DNA from: Chloracidobacterium sp.
GTDB lineage: Bacteria; Acidobacteriota; Blastocatellia; Pyrinomonadales; Pyrinomonadaceae
Assembly (NCBI GenBank): GCA_016706275.1
Contig: JADJJY010000001.1
Coordinates: 1,178,001-1,242,000 of the forward strand
Direction of reading: 5' to 3'
DNA: 64,000 bases
Within the stretch, counting starts at the first letter, position 1; the number at the start of each line of letters is the position of its first letter. The notes below the pieces were generated by a model that saw only the letters and a list, made by a program, of their open reading frames with translations, was not told the origin of the DNA and did no database searches. The translations under genes and the position numbers were made by a program. Of this stretch, positions 43,843 to 53,977 are shown one piece after another.

Positions 43843-45252
43843 ATGCACTATCATTTGATCGGAATTTGCGGCACGGCGATGGCCAGCCTTGCCGGTATGC
43901 TACAGGCTCGCGGGCACAAAGTGACCGGCTCGGACCAGAACGTCTATCCGCCGATGTCAACGCAGCTTGAGTCTCTCGGCATTGAGATAATGTCAGGCTA
44001 TAAGGCTGAAAACACCGACCTGGCACGGGACGTGACCGTCGTCGGCAACACCATCATGCGCGGCAATCCAGAGTTAGAGGAAGTGCTGAACCGTAAGCTG
44101 TTGTATCGATCACAGGCAGAAACCGTTCGGGACGAATTCATTCGCGGACGGCGTTCGCTGGTCGTTGCCGGAACACACGGCAAAACGACAACGACAAGCA
44201 TCGCCGCGTGGATATGTGAGGTCGGAGGGCTTGATCCGTCGTTTCTCGTTGGCGGCGTTGTGCAGAATTTTGGGCAGAGCTTTCGCGTGACGGACGGCAA
44301 TTATTTTGTCATCGAGGGCGATGAGTACGACACGGCGTTTTTCGATAAAAAGCCTAAGTTTATGTCGTATCTGCCCGAGATCGCGATCGTGAACAACATC
44401 GAGTTTGACCACGCCGACATTTACAAAGATCTCGACGCCATCAAGTGGCAATTTTCGCGGCTGATGAATCTCGTCCCCGGCAACGGGCGATTGATATGCG
44501 GTATTGATTCGCCGGTCGTTCGCGAGGCGCTCGACGAGATGTCCGGGAAACTGCACACAACGGTCGAGACATTTGGTTTGAGCGACAACGCGAAATGGCA
44601 GGCACGCGATCTGGAGTTTGCGGGCAGCGGTACGAAATTTAAGGTCTTTCGCGAAGGCGAACAATGGGCCCAGTTTGAGACGCAGATGATCGGGGAATTT
44701 AATGTCCGTAACTGCCTCGCAGTCATTATTGCGGCTGATGCGTGGGGCATTTCGCGGGAGAAAATTCAAGAGGCTTTTGATACATTCAAATCGGTAAAAC
44801 GCCGGATGGAGATACGCGGCGTCGAGCGTGGTGTGACCGTCATCGACGATTTCGCCCATCATCCGACTGCCGTTGACGAGACGCTCAAGGCGTTGAGACA
44901 GCGTTATGCCGATAACCGTCTGATCGCGGTTTTTGAACCGCGTTCGCGTTCGTCGAGGCTTTCGATATTCGAAGAGCAGTATAAAAAGGCATTTGAACAT
45001 GCAGATCACGTCATCATCGCCGGTGTGTTTAATCCCGAAGATGCCAAGAAATACGGCGACACGTTGCTCGACGTCGAAAAACTCGTCGCTGATATCGCGG
45101 CGACGGGCAAGATCGCATCAACATTCGCTGATGCAGACGCCATTGTTGCTCACCTCGCGCCCGAGATGCGTGACGGCGATGTCATTGCGGTGATGTCTAA
45201 CGGCGGCTTTGGCGGGATCCACGAAAAACTGCTCGCCACACTTAAGAACTAG
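43843..45252 (+). CDS. mpl: UDP-N-acetylmuramate:L-alanyl-gamma-D-glutamyl-meso-diaminopimelate ligase
   Basis: A 469-residue Mur-ligase-family enzyme that recycles murein tripeptide onto UDP-MurNAc. The N-terminal uracil-binding domain starts YHLIGICGTAMASLAGMLQ. The ATP loop is VVAGTHGKTTTTSIAAW (about residue 109), and NIEFDHADIYKDLDAIK is typical. The C-terminal domain has DDFAHHPTAVDETL and FEPRSRSSRLSIFE. The pattern HYHLIGI...GTAMA and absence of the MurC-specific features favour Mpl over MurC. A DacB-type carboxypeptidase gene converges downstream. Confidence 0.92.
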   Translation: MHYHLIGICGTAMASLAGMLQARGHKVTGSDQNVYPPMSTQLESLGIEIMSGYKAENTDLARDVTVVGNTIMRGNPELEEVLNRKLLYRSQAETVRDEFIRGRRSLVVAGTHGKTTTTSIAAWICEVGGLDPSFLVGGVVQNFGQSFRVTDGNYFVIEGDEYDTAFFDKKPKFMSYLPEIAIVNNIEFDHADIYKDLDAIKWQFSRLMNLVPGNGRLICGIDSPVVREALDEMSGKLHTTVETFGLSDNAKWQARDLEFAGSGTKFKVFREGEQWAQFETQMIGEFNVRNCLAVIIAADAWGISREKIQEAFDTFKSVKRRMEIRGVERGVTVIDDFAHHPTAVDETLKALRQRYADNRLIAVFEPRSRSSRLSIFEEQYKKAFEHADHVIIAGVFNPEDAKKYGDTLLDVEKLVADIAATGKIASTFADADAIVAHLAPEMRDGDVIAVMSNGGFGGIHEKLLATLKN

Positions 45253-45266
45253 CCACAGAGGAATTT

Positions 45267-45346
45267 GTCAGAACCGGGAACGGTAGTAACCGGATTTTAT
45301 GGTCGCGGAAACAAGGAATCCGGTCGCTACGGCTCCCAGTTCTGAC
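45267..45346. repeat. REP-like inverted pair between mpl and dacB-like gene
   Basis: Left arm GTCAGAACCGGGAACGGTAG plus TAACCGG; right arm CCGGTCGCTACGGCTCCCAG plus TTCTGAC. It matches the 37.3-kb element with several substitutions. The minus-strand stop codon abuts its right end. Confidence 0.8.
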
Positions 45347-46963
45347 CTAATCAATCCGTCCGTTAAAGTTTGCCAGTTGAACAACGATCTCGTCGATCAG
45401 AGCGGTTCGCTGCGCGGGGATGGGTACTCCGTTGACGACGAATGATAAGACGAGTTGCTCGCCTCCGGCGGTCGTCAGATAACCCGACAACGCAGAGACC
45501 TGATCGATGGTGCCGGTCTTGCCGCGTATATTGCCCTCGGCGGCTGTTCCCTTAAATCTATTTCTCAGCGTTCCGTCGACTCCGCCGATCGTCAGGCTGT
45601 CACGCCAGGCTTGTGCGTATTTGCTCTGTTTTGCCATATAGGTGTAGAGCGTCACGACCGCCGACGGCGTGATCAGATCGTGCCTTGACAGCCCGCTGCC
45701 GTCGTATTGGACGATGCCGTCGTCGGCGACACCGATCTGTTTCATAAAGCCCTTAACAACACCCAACCCAAGCTGGTCGCTATTGCCGCTGCCGCCATTT
45801 TTGCGGCCTACTTGTTCGCCGAGCGTCCAAAGTAACGTCTCGGTGTACATATTTTGGCTTGGCTTCATCGTTTTTGCGGCGATGACCGATAGCGGCGGCG
45901 ATTCGATGCTGCCGAGATTGATAGCGGGCGGAGCGGGGCAGTTCGGACAAGGCGCGTCCGCCGCGGTATTGGTAACTTTGGCTGCACCGGTAACGATGAT
46001 GCCCTTCGCGGCTAGCCGCTGTTTTAACAGATCAACAAACAGATCCGCGACGTGCGTGAATGCAAAAGACACTGTCTTTGTCTTTGCCCCGGTGGGAATA
46101 TTGCCTGTCACCTCGAAAACATTTTGATTTATGAGCTTTACGATCCTTACGGTATCGCTGCCGCCGGTCGTGCATTTGTTTATAAAGCGGACAAGTTGTG
46201 TCCCGGGCGAGACTGAAACAAGACACGATTGTCCTGATGAAGTCGGTGCAACGCTTATATCAACAACATTGTCGTTGAGTGGCAAAGCCGAGATCTCGGT
46301 GCCGTAATAGGTGTGCAAGTCATCCCATTCCCAGCCCTCCGGTATGGCAAATCCGCGAAAATAACTCTCGTCGCCGATCACGTTACCTTCGATCTTTTTA
46401 ACGCCCGCTGCCGCGATCTTATCAACAATTAGATCGATCGGACGGTAATAGTTGCTAACGCCCGGAAACGCTGGGTCGAATGAAGTCGATTGTGAAATAT
46501 CGCCCCGGCCGGTGATCCGCAGATCGCCCTTGATGACGCCATCAGCGTCGGGGACATTTGTCGATGTGATCGACGTGACGAATTTGAAATCCGGCCCCAG
46601 TCGCTCAAGCGCCGTCGCGACGGTGAAATTTTTCATATTCGACGCCGGCATGTAGTATTTTTCGGAATCGTTCTCAAAGACCACCTTGCCGCTGTTTAGC
46701 GACACTATCTTTACACCCACGCGGCCGCGTCTGACCTCGGGTGAAAAAAGGCGTTGGCGTATCTTTGCCTGGAGATCTTCGAGAGTCTGTGCTAGACGAG
46801 GTGTTGGTGTTGCGGCTGGAGTTGGCGATGCTACGGGTTTTGGCGTCGGTGTCGGGAACGCACGGATCGACGAACCGGCTGATGTCCGGCCGGCAAAGCC
46901 GAACGATACCATCGCCATCACGAAAAACGAGCTAAAAATTAGAACGTGCCTGTTATATTTCAT
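45347..46963 (-). CDS. dacB: D-alanyl-D-alanine carboxypeptidase/endopeptidase, S13 (DacB/PBP4) family
   Basis: A 538-residue periplasmic murein hydrolase. After a signal segment and a Pro/Thr-rich linker (PTPTPKPVASPTPAATPTP), the SxxK motif appears in PASNMKNFTVATALE (about residue 130). The conserved DGSGLSRHDLITP block and the KTG triad in IRGKTGTIDQVSALSGY (about 482) follow. The large insertion domain typical of S13 lies between. It trims or cleaves peptide crosslinks, complementing the Mpl recycling gene that converges on it. Confidence 0.92.
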   Translation of the reverse strand: MKYNRHVLIFSSFFVMAMVSFGFAGRTSAGSSIRAFPTPTPKPVASPTPAATPTPRLAQTLEDLQAKIRQRLFSPEVRRGRVGVKIVSLNSGKVVFENDSEKYYMPASNMKNFTVATALERLGPDFKFVTSITSTNVPDADGVIKGDLRITGRGDISQSTSFDPAFPGVSNYYRPIDLIVDKIAAAGVKKIEGNVIGDESYFRGFAIPEGWEWDDLHTYYGTEISALPLNDNVVDISVAPTSSGQSCLVSVSPGTQLVRFINKCTTGGSDTVRIVKLINQNVFEVTGNIPTGAKTKTVSFAFTHVADLFVDLLKQRLAAKGIIVTGAAKVTNTAADAPCPNCPAPPAINLGSIESPPLSVIAAKTMKPSQNMYTETLLWTLGEQVGRKNGGSGNSDQLGLGVVKGFMKQIGVADDGIVQYDGSGLSRHDLITPSAVVTLYTYMAKQSKYAQAWRDSLTIGGVDGTLRNRFKGTAAEGNIRGKTGTIDQVSALSGYLTTAGGEQLVLSFVVNGVPIPAQRTALIDEIVVQLANFNGRID

Positions 46964-46995
46964 CGTGTAGATTTTAATGCATTAACGCCTGCTAG

Positions 46996-47030
46996 ACAAA
47001 AAAACAACGGCAGCCTGAGCCGCCGTTGTT
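46996..47030 (-). terminator. Rho-independent terminator of the 696-residue secreted protein gene
   Basis: Read on the minus strand, AACAACGGC pairs with GCCGTTGTT over a 10-base loop and runs into TTTTTT. It is 27 bp after the stop of the gene at 47058. Confidence 0.8.
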
Positions 47031-47057
47031 CCAAAGATCGGACGATCATCAGCGCGA

Positions 47058-49148
47058 TCAATTTGCCACAAAGTTAGCGTTAGCAATATTATCGCTGATC
47101 GGCATAGTGGCCGGCGTGAAAGTAAAGCGTTTTGCCGAAACACGAATGGTGTACGTAGCTCCGGCGGGGATGTTGTTTATCACATAGTAACCGTTACGGT
47201 TAGCGATACCGGTTCCGATCACCGTTCCACCGGCAGTCTCGATCGTGACAGCGGCGTTGGTCACCCCACGGCCGGCTGGTGTCGTGACGCGGCCTGATAC
47301 GGAAACATTTGCCGCACTCGGCCCTTGTATTTGGACGACCATCGGTGAACCGGTCTTAAAGAAACCAATCGTCGCATCCGCCGTGGTCGGCGGACGGTTC
47401 GAATCAAAGCGGAAATTGTAGAGCGTGCCCCAGCGGATCGCATTAGCATTTTGATTTTGGGCAAATGTCTCTGAGTTCCACGTCATTGCTCCACCAGCTT
47501 GTGACTGTGCCCATACAGCGTTGCTAAAACCTAAGCTGTTAAATGTGCCGTCGCTTGCCCATGCGGGATGCTGCACAGGAGCGTGAAAGCCGACATTACT
47601 GACGCTCGCCCCGCCGCCGACAGCAACGCTGAATAACTGGATCGCGCGGTCAAGATTTTGGTTATAAACGGCATATTCGTAATGCCAAACACCGGCAGAT
47701 GGGTTTGTCACTTTATACGCTACATATGCAACGCCGTCGGTGCCAGCGGCAGGTTTAACCTCGACGATCGTAGCTCCAGTCCACGCAGTAAGAGCGGACT
47801 TTTGCCGGACGGTGTTGCCGACGGCGGTAAATGTATAGGCGGGCGATATCTGATTCACATTATACTGTCGATACGAGACATTGTTATACATGTTGCACTG
47901 CCCCGGATTAGCCTGGCACCAAGCATATTCGTGCGGGGTAACATACTGACCCTCGGCGAAGTATGTCGCTCCGGGGTTTTGTGCGGGGATGAGATCAGCT
48001 ACTTCAGTAAGGATACGGTGTGAAGGGCCGACGTGGCTGTGGCCAGTGTGAGAATTCGACGTGTTAGGGTATGCACCAGTAAAAGGATTGACCCACGCCC
48101 GAGAGCCGAGGCTATTTTGGGCCGAATTATTGCCTACTGAATAAGGGTCGGAGCAACCTGATCCGAGCGTCGTACTTGCGGTCGCATTACATCCAAGCGA
48201 GCAAATATTATTTTGTAGGGCAGTAAAGGCATGTTTCAGGCTTGACTGACCAACTTGCTCAAACCTTTCAGTGTTTGTGACTCCACCGCTCATTCGATAC
48301 AGGTTCTGCGGTATCACTGGATGATCCACCTGAGGCATGGCAAACCAGTTCAAGGGCACAACCCCGAGGTTGCATGAGTCGGTAGCTATCGCCAGGCCGA
48401 CCTGTGTTCCCACTTGCGAGCCAACTTGAGAAAGGCCAGAAACGTCTCCAACGATCACATCGGGCCCGGGCACTGTTCCTGCGTCCGGATCATTGGTCGG
48501 CGGCAGGACGTCCGATTTGACGTCACCGTCAACGATCTGGGTAATTTCGATCGCCCGCATCGTGGCATTTATCGAAATTTCACCAACGATCGTACCGGCG
48601 TCCGCAGGGCGGCCAAGCTCCGCTGCAAATTCTTTTGATACCAATAATCGTCCGCCATGTATGCTGAACGAATTTGTTTGAGGGGTAAATTCGTATTCGG
48701 ATCCCTCAATATTAAAAAAGGTAAAGCCGGTCTTGCCGTCACGAACGGCCATTTCGTAACCGGCGCCCCATGGCAGGTACTCAACCACCAGCTGCTGGTA
48801 GGACGCACCTAGCTTTGTCGGCAATGATGCCGAATTATGCGGAATGATATCCATCGAGCTGGGCAGCGGTCCGCGGAGTTCGTCGTTGAAAACGAGGATC
48901 TTAAAAAAAGCGCCTTCGCTGGCGTCAAATCTTAACTCGCTCGGGCGGGATTCTTTCGCCTTGGAGCTGCGGTTGAGCTTATTTAGATCGAGGTTCATCG
49001 TGACGCTGCCGTTTGCAACGATCATTTTCTGAAGCGTACCGGTGCTATTGTCTCCATTCTGCTTGTTAGCGGAGGTCACAATATCTGTCGAACTGTTATT
49101 GTAGAGAAGCAAGAACGGCAGTATGACGCTGAGAATTAATTTCAACAT
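47058..49148 (-). CDS. Large secreted protein with C-terminal carboxypeptidase-regulatory-like domain
   Basis: A 696-residue exported protein (signal MLKLILSVILPFLLLYNN). The middle is Asn/Ser/Gly-rich and Cys-containing (CSLGCNATASTTLGSGC), with VGPSHRILTEVADLIPAQNPG and WHYEYAVYNQNLDRAIQLF beta segments. The last 85 residues from NVSVSGRVTTPAGRGVTNAAV to FTFTPATMP form a carboxypeptidase-regulatory-like domain closely similar to the end of the protein at 7669-8187. Its role is unknown; extracellular structural or binding function is likely. A good terminator follows. Confidence 0.75.
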   Translation of the reverse strand: MLKLILSVILPFLLLYNNSSTDIVTSANKQNGDNSTGTLQKMIVANGSVTMNLDLNKLNRSSKAKESRPSELRFDASEGAFFKILVFNDELRGPLPSSMDIIPHNSASLPTKLGASYQQLVVEYLPWGAGYEMAVRDGKTGFTFFNIEGSEYEFTPQTNSFSIHGGRLLVSKEFAAELGRPADAGTIVGEISINATMRAIEITQIVDGDVKSDVLPPTNDPDAGTVPGPDVIVGDVSGLSQVGSQVGTQVGLAIATDSCNLGVVPLNWFAMPQVDHPVIPQNLYRMSGGVTNTERFEQVGQSSLKHAFTALQNNICSLGCNATASTTLGSGCSDPYSVGNNSAQNSLGSRAWVNPFTGAYPNTSNSHTGHSHVGPSHRILTEVADLIPAQNPGATYFAEGQYVTPHEYAWCQANPGQCNMYNNVSYRQYNVNQISPAYTFTAVGNTVRQKSALTAWTGATIVEVKPAAGTDGVAYVAYKVTNPSAGVWHYEYAVYNQNLDRAIQLFSVAVGGGASVSNVGFHAPVQHPAWASDGTFNSLGFSNAVWAQSQAGGAMTWNSETFAQNQNANAIRWGTLYNFRFDSNRPPTTADATIGFFKTGSPMVVQIQGPSAANVSVSGRVTTPAGRGVTNAAVTIETAGGTVIGTGIANRNGYYVINNIPAGATYTIRVSAKRFTFTPATMPISDNIANANFVAN

Positions 49149-49311
49149 AATTTAAATTTTAGCGGTGTTGGAACCCCTGACAACAATGGACAAAAGTAAG
49201 TAGTCGGCTACGCAAAACGTAGATTAGCATTTTACACTGAAATCGGTACTTTTTTCTAGTCCTAATTTACTATGCCGTTGCGGCATTAGTTTGACGCCCA
49301 AAAAGCAATCT

Positions 49312-51216
49312 ATGAAAAGCGGTTGTGAGACCAAAGAGATCAAGGAAAAGCGGTCGGTCAGTTTGCCGATACTCGCGGGCGGTTCGACTCAGCCCAACGA
49401 AATGCGCGCCTCAAAAAACAGCCGCTGGCGTGCGTTTGCCCTAATTACGCTCAATCTGCTAATGATCGCGCATATCATCCAGTGGTGGATAACGGGCTCG
49501 ACCATCTCGCCGATCGAACCGTCCGAGGCGATGTACACGCTGCAAAATGGGGCGGTGAACGCAGGCGTCATATTTTTTACCCTAGCGATACTGGCGACGC
49601 TTGTTTTTGGCCGTTTTGTCTGCGGATGGGGATGTCATATCGTGTCTTTACAGGACCTTTGCGGCTGGCTGATGAAAAAGATCGGCATTACGCCGAGGCC
49701 CTTCCGCTCGAGGCTGTTGGTCTATGTGCCGCTGATCGTCGCGTTGTATATGTTCGTCTGGCCGACGGTTGTCAGGTATTTCTTAAAGCCGCCCGCCGAG
49801 CCGCTGTTTCCACAATTTACAAACCACATTGTTACGACCGAGTTTTGGGCGACATTTCCGACGGTTGCGGTCGCGATACCATTCCTCTTTATTTGCGGTT
49901 TTATGACCGTGTATTTTTTGGGGGCAAAGGGATTTTGCACATACGGCTGTCCGTACGGTGGATTTTTCGGTATTGCGGACAAGTTTGCTTCCGGCAAGAT
50001 CCGTGTGACCGACGCCTGTAATCAGTGCGGCCACTGCACGGCGACCTGCACTTCGAACGTGATTGTCCACGCGGAGGTCAAGCAGTTTGGTATGGTCGTC
50101 GATCCGGGCTGTATGAAATGTATGGATTGCGTCAGCGTGTGTCCGAACGACGCTCTGTATTTTGGATTTGGAAAGCCGGCGGTTGCGGTTTCGGGTTCGA
50201 TCAAGAAAAATTATTCGCTCACGTGGCCCGAAGAGATCATCGCCGCCGCCGTATTTGCAGCCAGCTATTTTGCCGTCTGGGACGTCTATCAACTTGTGCC
50301 AATGCTGATGTCGCTAGGTATCGCAGCGGTCACGACGTTTATCGCCGTGCGGGCAATTAAGATCTTTAGGTCAAAAGACTTGTCTTTTCATAGGTTCAAT
50401 TTGAAAGCGGCTGGCCAGATCAAAAGGGCTGGATGGGGATTTTTGCTGTTTGCGATTGTTTGGACCGGGCTGGTAGCACACTCGGGCTGGGTACATTATC
50501 ACGAATCGGCGGGTGCGATCGCATTTCAAAGCCTGCACATCCCGGACGAGCTGGCTCTTGCACGGCCCGACCCTAAACAATGGCTTGATCAAAACGATCG
50601 CAAGATGATGACCGAGGGCGGGCAGCATCTGCGTACCGCAACAAATTTCGGACTTTTTTCAAATTCGACGGCGATGCAAAAACTCGCCTGGTTTGAGTAC
50701 CTTTCAGGCAATTCGGAACAGGCTGCTAATTTGCTCGAAACAACAGCCGCTGCACAAAATGGACAGCCAAGAGCCGTCAGTCTCTACTATCGCGGTGCGA
50801 TCTTAAACCGCACCGGTCGTTATGAAGATGCAATAAAGAGCTTAGATGCGGCTCTCGCCGAGCGGCCTGATCTGGCAACTGCACTCGAAGAAAAAGGTGA
50901 GGCGTTATGGCAGCTTGGCCGTAGGGACGAGGCGATCGCGACGTGGAATGATGCATTGCGGGCGAATCCGCGTCTGCCTCTGACTTACAGCATGCTTGCA
51001 GGTGCGATCGGTGGTGAAGCCGCGGATGCGTACGAAAAACAAGCCGACCAGTTCACGCCAAACGACCCGTACTTTCACTATATGGTCGGACAGAGATTGG
51101 AAAATATTGGGATGAACGCACTCGCCGAAAAACACTACGCCCGGGCGGCACAACTCAATCCACAATTTCGGTCACGCCGTGAGATCGAAATGATGGCAAA
51201 GCCGGTCAAAAAATAA
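49312..51216 (+). CDS. NapH-like 4Fe-4S membrane protein fused to TPR repeats
   Basis: A protein of 634 residues. Membrane helices start at FALITLNLLMIAHIIQWW. CGWGCHIVSLQD (about residue 105) and GFCTYGCPYGGFFG (about 205) are the paired loop motifs of the NapH/NosR/CcoG electron-transfer family. Two clusters follow: CNQCGHCTATC and CMKCMDCVSVCPNDAL, binding two 4Fe-4S centres. After more helices to about 400, a periplasmic or cytosolic region carries four or five TPR units (YYRGAILNRTGRYEDAIKSL, ALEEKGEALWQLGRRDEA). This fusion is unusual. The start is uncertain: a TTG seven codons upstream is also open. Confidence 0.8.
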   Translation: MKSGCETKEIKEKRSVSLPILAGGSTQPNEMRASKNSRWRAFALITLNLLMIAHIIQWWITGSTISPIEPSEAMYTLQNGAVNAGVIFFTLAILATLVFGRFVCGWGCHIVSLQDLCGWLMKKIGITPRPFRSRLLVYVPLIVALYMFVWPTVVRYFLKPPAEPLFPQFTNHIVTTEFWATFPTVAVAIPFLFICGFMTVYFLGAKGFCTYGCPYGGFFGIADKFASGKIRVTDACNQCGHCTATCTSNVIVHAEVKQFGMVVDPGCMKCMDCVSVCPNDALYFGFGKPAVAVSGSIKKNYSLTWPEEIIAAAVFAASYFAVWDVYQLVPMLMSLGIAAVTTFIAVRAIKIFRSKDLSFHRFNLKAAGQIKRAGWGFLLFAIVWTGLVAHSGWVHYHESAGAIAFQSLHIPDELALARPDPKQWLDQNDRKMMTEGGQHLRTATNFGLFSNSTAMQKLAWFEYLSGNSEQAANLLETTAAAQNGQPRAVSLYYRGAILNRTGRYEDAIKSLDAALAERPDLATALEEKGEALWQLGRRDEAIATWNDALRANPRLPLTYSMLAGAIGGEAADAYEKQADQFTPNDPYFHYMVGQRLENIGMNALAEKHYARAAQLNPQFRSRREIEMMAKPVKK

Positions 51217-51219
51217 CCG

Positions 51220-53748
51220 TTATTTACACTTAGAATAGCCGCAATCGCGGCACGATTCGCAGCCTGATGCGTATTCAAGCTGGCCACGGCATTCAGGGCA
51301 TTCGCCGATCATGCTGGACATCTTGCTTGACATGGCGGTCGTCTCTTCACCGACCATCTTGCCCATCGCTCTTTCAGATTCGGGCAGTTTATTCAGACGT
51401 CGGTCGATGAGCAACAGACACTCGGCGACGGCCTGTTCCGGTGATGTGAGCAAGCGTTCGTTAAACCAGACCGCGTGCGTCGCTGTGACCTTATCGAGGC
51501 TGCGGGCGACGTCCTTGGCATCAAACCCGCCGCGAAGCATCTTCGACGCGAGCAAACCGACACCGGCACTAATCGGCCCCGCGACGAAAACTTCGAGAAT
51601 GCGTTCGCCGTCATGATTAACGGTCACATAAAGATTTTGCCCCTCAAAAGGAATACGCCATGTCGAGCCTTGCAGCTCGCGGGGACGTTCGACTCGGAGA
51701 GTGGAGGAGTGGGGGAGTTGGGGAGTTGGGGAGCCGTAATGATTTGCCGTACTTGGCTCCTCTACTCCTACACTCCCTTTCTCCTCTACTTTCTTCATGC
51801 TGTTCAGAACCTGCCCCTCGCGGCTGCCGTCACGGTAATAGCTGACGGCTTTGCAGCCGAGTTTGCGGGCAATATGGTAGAGTTCGTCAACCGATTCGAC
51901 AGTGTCGTCGGTCGCACCGTTACAGGTTTTTGAGATCGCGTTATCGACGTGCTTTTGAGCGGCGGCAAGTACCTTGACGTGTTCGAGCGATTTGATATCC
52001 ATCGCCGAGATAAAGTGCGGCGGCAACTCCGATTCGTGTTCGACGACATATTCGGCGGCGGCTTTGATCGACTCTTCGTCGGTTTGATCGACGGCAATGC
52101 CCAGAGCTTCGGCGGCGGGTGTGTGGACGTAGGTCCTGGTTCCGAGCGTGTCTTGACGGACATACGCCCACGAGAAATTTGGCTCAATGCCCGACGAAGT
52201 CTCAGCCACCAGCGAGATCGTGCCGGTTGGTGCGATAGTCGTCACCTCGTAATTTCGCGGCGTCAATGGTATGTCACGCGGGATGCCGATGTCCTCGTAG
52301 ATGAATTTTGCATACGCGTCACGATTGGCTTCGAATTCGGGAAATACACCTTTCTCTTTACCTAATCGGAGCGATGTCAACCACGATTCGCGGCGGACAA
52401 AGCTCATTACTTTTTCCATCAATTCGAGCGATTCGTCGCTGCCGTAGGTCACACCGAGTTTCAAGCAAAGATCGGCAAAACCCATAATGCCGAGGCCTAC
52501 GGGGCGTGTGCGTTTGACGACATCGTCGATCTCCGGCAGCGGAAAATAGCCTGCATCGACAACATTATCGAGAAACTGCGTCGAGAGCTGAGTCACGGTT
52601 GACAGGCGTTCCCAATCGACGATGCCGTCACCGTCGGTCGTTTTTGTGAAGAATTTAGCAACATCGATCGAGCCGAGATTGCAGGAATTGTTGAAATGCA
52701 GCTGCTGCTCTCCGCACGGATTGCATGCGTAGATCGGGCCCATCGACGCCATCATGTGGTTGTGGCGGTTGACCTCGTCGATAAAGATGATGCCCGGCTC
52801 GGCGTATTTATGGGCCGACGCGATGATGCGATTCCAAATGTCAGGTGCAAAGACCATCCCCGGCATCGGCGGCTCTTCGATAGTGCAATCTGAAATGTCA
52901 GCGGTCTCAAAAGCTAGTTTGTCGGCAAACGTCGCTGTCGTGCCGTCGGGGCGGCGATAGACGACGTAATCTTTGCCGGTCGCGGCGTCAAAAACAGATT
53001 GTGTCCAAGGCTCGCCCTTAAACTCGGTCTGAAACCACGTGCCGCTATCGACCGCATCCATAAACAGGTCGCTGACAGTCACCGAAATGTTGAAATTTGT
53101 CAGGCTCGTCTGATCATTTTTGGCGTGGATAAAACGCAAAATATCAGGGTGCGTTACTGCCAGGATGCCCATGTTCGCACCGCGGCGGACGCCGCCCTGT
53201 TTGACGACCTCGGTCGTCTGATTGACGATGTTCATGAACGAAACGGGGCCCGAGGCAACACCGCGTGTCGAATTGACCATTGATCCTGCGGGCCGCAGAA
53301 ATTCATACGTCATACCCGTTCCGCCACCCGTCTGATGGATGATCGCGACATTTTGGGCGTGCTCCATGATGCCCTCGATCGAATCGGGGACGTTTAGGAC
53401 GAAACAGGCAGCGAGCTGGCCTTTGGGTTTACCGGCGTTAACGAGGCACGGCGTGTTTGGGATGAACTCACGTGCGAGCATGACATTCATCATCTCGTTG
53501 TAAAAGAGCTTTTGTTTGAACGGCTCGGTCTCTGCCGTAGCGACGTGGCCGACAACGCGGCGGACGATGTCGCCCCACGTTTCGAGCGGCTCGCCCTTTT
53601 CGTCCTTTAGCGAATAACGCATCGCAACAACCTTTTCGGCATTGCGGCCAAGCGGAGCGATGTCGCGTGCAGGGGCTGTGCCGGCAGCATTGCCGACGCC
53701 ATTTTTGTCGAGAAAACTACTGATAGCAGACTCAAAAACTGTGCTCAT
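51220..53748 (-). CDS. nrdJ: Adenosylcobalamin-dependent ribonucleoside-diphosphate reductase NrdJ, with in-frame repeat insertion
   Basis: An 842-residue class II ribonucleotide reductase supplying deoxyribonucleotides independently of oxygen. Substrate-site residues are in [11 protein letters not shown] and [25 protein letters not shown] sequence (NPCGEQ with radical Cys and Glu). The C-terminus has the redox/zinc cysteines [10 protein letters not shown] and [12 protein letters not shown]. Residues about 652-684 ([14 protein letters not shown]...TPQLPHSST) are encoded by a ggagtagagga inverted repeat at 51696-51793. Upstream, a promoter and two NrdR boxes 31 bp apart indicate NrdR/ATP-cone control. 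It is the sole ribonucleotide reductase in the window. Confidence 0.95.
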   Translation of the reverse strand: MSTVFESAISSFLDKNGVGNAAGTAPARDIAPLGRNAEKVVAMRYSLKDEKGEPLETWGDIVRRVVGHVATAETEPFKQKLFYNEMMNVMLAREFIPNTPCLVNAGKPKGQLAACFVLNVPDSIEGIMEHAQNVAIIHQTGGGTGMTYEFLRPAGSMVNSTRGVASGPVSFMNIVNQTTEVVKQGGVRRGANMGILAVTHPDILRFIHAKNDQTSLTNFNISVTVSDLFMDAVDSGTWFQTEFKGEPWTQSVFDAATGKDYVVYRRPDGTTATFADKLAFETADISDCTIEEPPMPGMVFAPDIWNRIIASAHKYAEPGIIFIDEVNRHNHMMASMGPIYACNPCGEQQLHFNNSCNLGSIDVAKFFTKTTDGDGIVDWERLSTVTQLSTQFLDNVVDAGYFPLPEIDDVVKRTRPVGLGIMGFADLCLKLGVTYGSDESLELMEKVMSFVRRESWLTSLRLGKEKGVFPEFEANRDAYAKFIYEDIGIPRDIPLTPRNYEVTTIAPTGTISLVAETSSGIEPNFSWAYVRQDTLGTRTYVHTPAAEALGIAVDQTDEESIKAAAEYVVEHESELPPHFISAMDIKSLEHVKVLAAAQKHVDNAISKTCNGATDDTVESVDELYHIARKLGCKAVSYYRDGSREGQVLNSMKKVEEKGSVGVEEPSTANHYGSPTPQLPHSSTLRVERPRELQGSTWRIPFEGQNLYVTVNHDGERILEVFVAGPISAGVGLLASKMLRGGFDAKDVARSLDKVTATHAVWFNERLLTSPEQAVAECLLLIDRRLNKLPESERAMGKMVGEETTAMSSKMSSMIGECPECRGQLEYASGCESCRDCGYSKCK
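51696..51793. repeat. ggagtagagga inverted repeat inside nrdJ
   Basis: A GGAGGAGTGGGGGAGTTGGG block (about 51703) faces CTCCTCTACTCCTACACTCC (51757 onward). The copy keeps the nrdJ frame open on the minus strand. It is related to 5886-5951. Confidence 0.75.
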
Positions 53749-53892
53749 ATTGGCCTTTCCTCTCTGATTTGTAAAGACAGCTGGATTTAATACTATTTTA
53801 ACATTCGTAATAGTATTTCGAAACGTTTAGACGCTGTATTGTGTTCAACGGGCTTGAGGGTTTACATTAACTATTCGCTCTCAAGTGAATGA

Positions 53893-53922
53893 ATTTTAAT
53901 CAACTTGCGGCATAAATGTCAA
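53893..53922 (-). promoter_or_regulatory. Candidate sigma70 promoter of nrdJ
   Basis: On the minus strand TTGACA (53922-53917) is followed after 18 bases by TAAAAT (53898-53893). The NrdR box at 53931 lies directly upstream of the -35. The implied leader is about 140 nt. Confidence 0.6.
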
Positions 53923-53930
53923 TACTTTTT

Positions 53931-53977
53931 ACACAAGATATTGTGTTAATTTAGTGTGACACAACTATCGACTGTAT
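53931..53977. promoter_or_regulatory. Pair of NrdR boxes upstream of nrdJ
   Basis: Box 1 (53931-53946) ACACAAGATATTGTGT matches the consensus acaCwAtATaTwGtgt at 15 of 16 positions. Box 2 (53962-53977) CAACTATCGACTGTAT is weaker but begins exactly 31 bp later, the three-helical-turn spacing known for NrdR targets. Box 2 abuts the stop codon of the flavin reductase gene. Confidence 0.8.

Noticed and set aside
53749..53892. Cobalamin riboswitch in the nrdJ leader
   Set aside because: I could not find the B12-box-like core or the expected multi-helix layout by eye; the leader is AT-rich with weak stems. A covariance search would decide.
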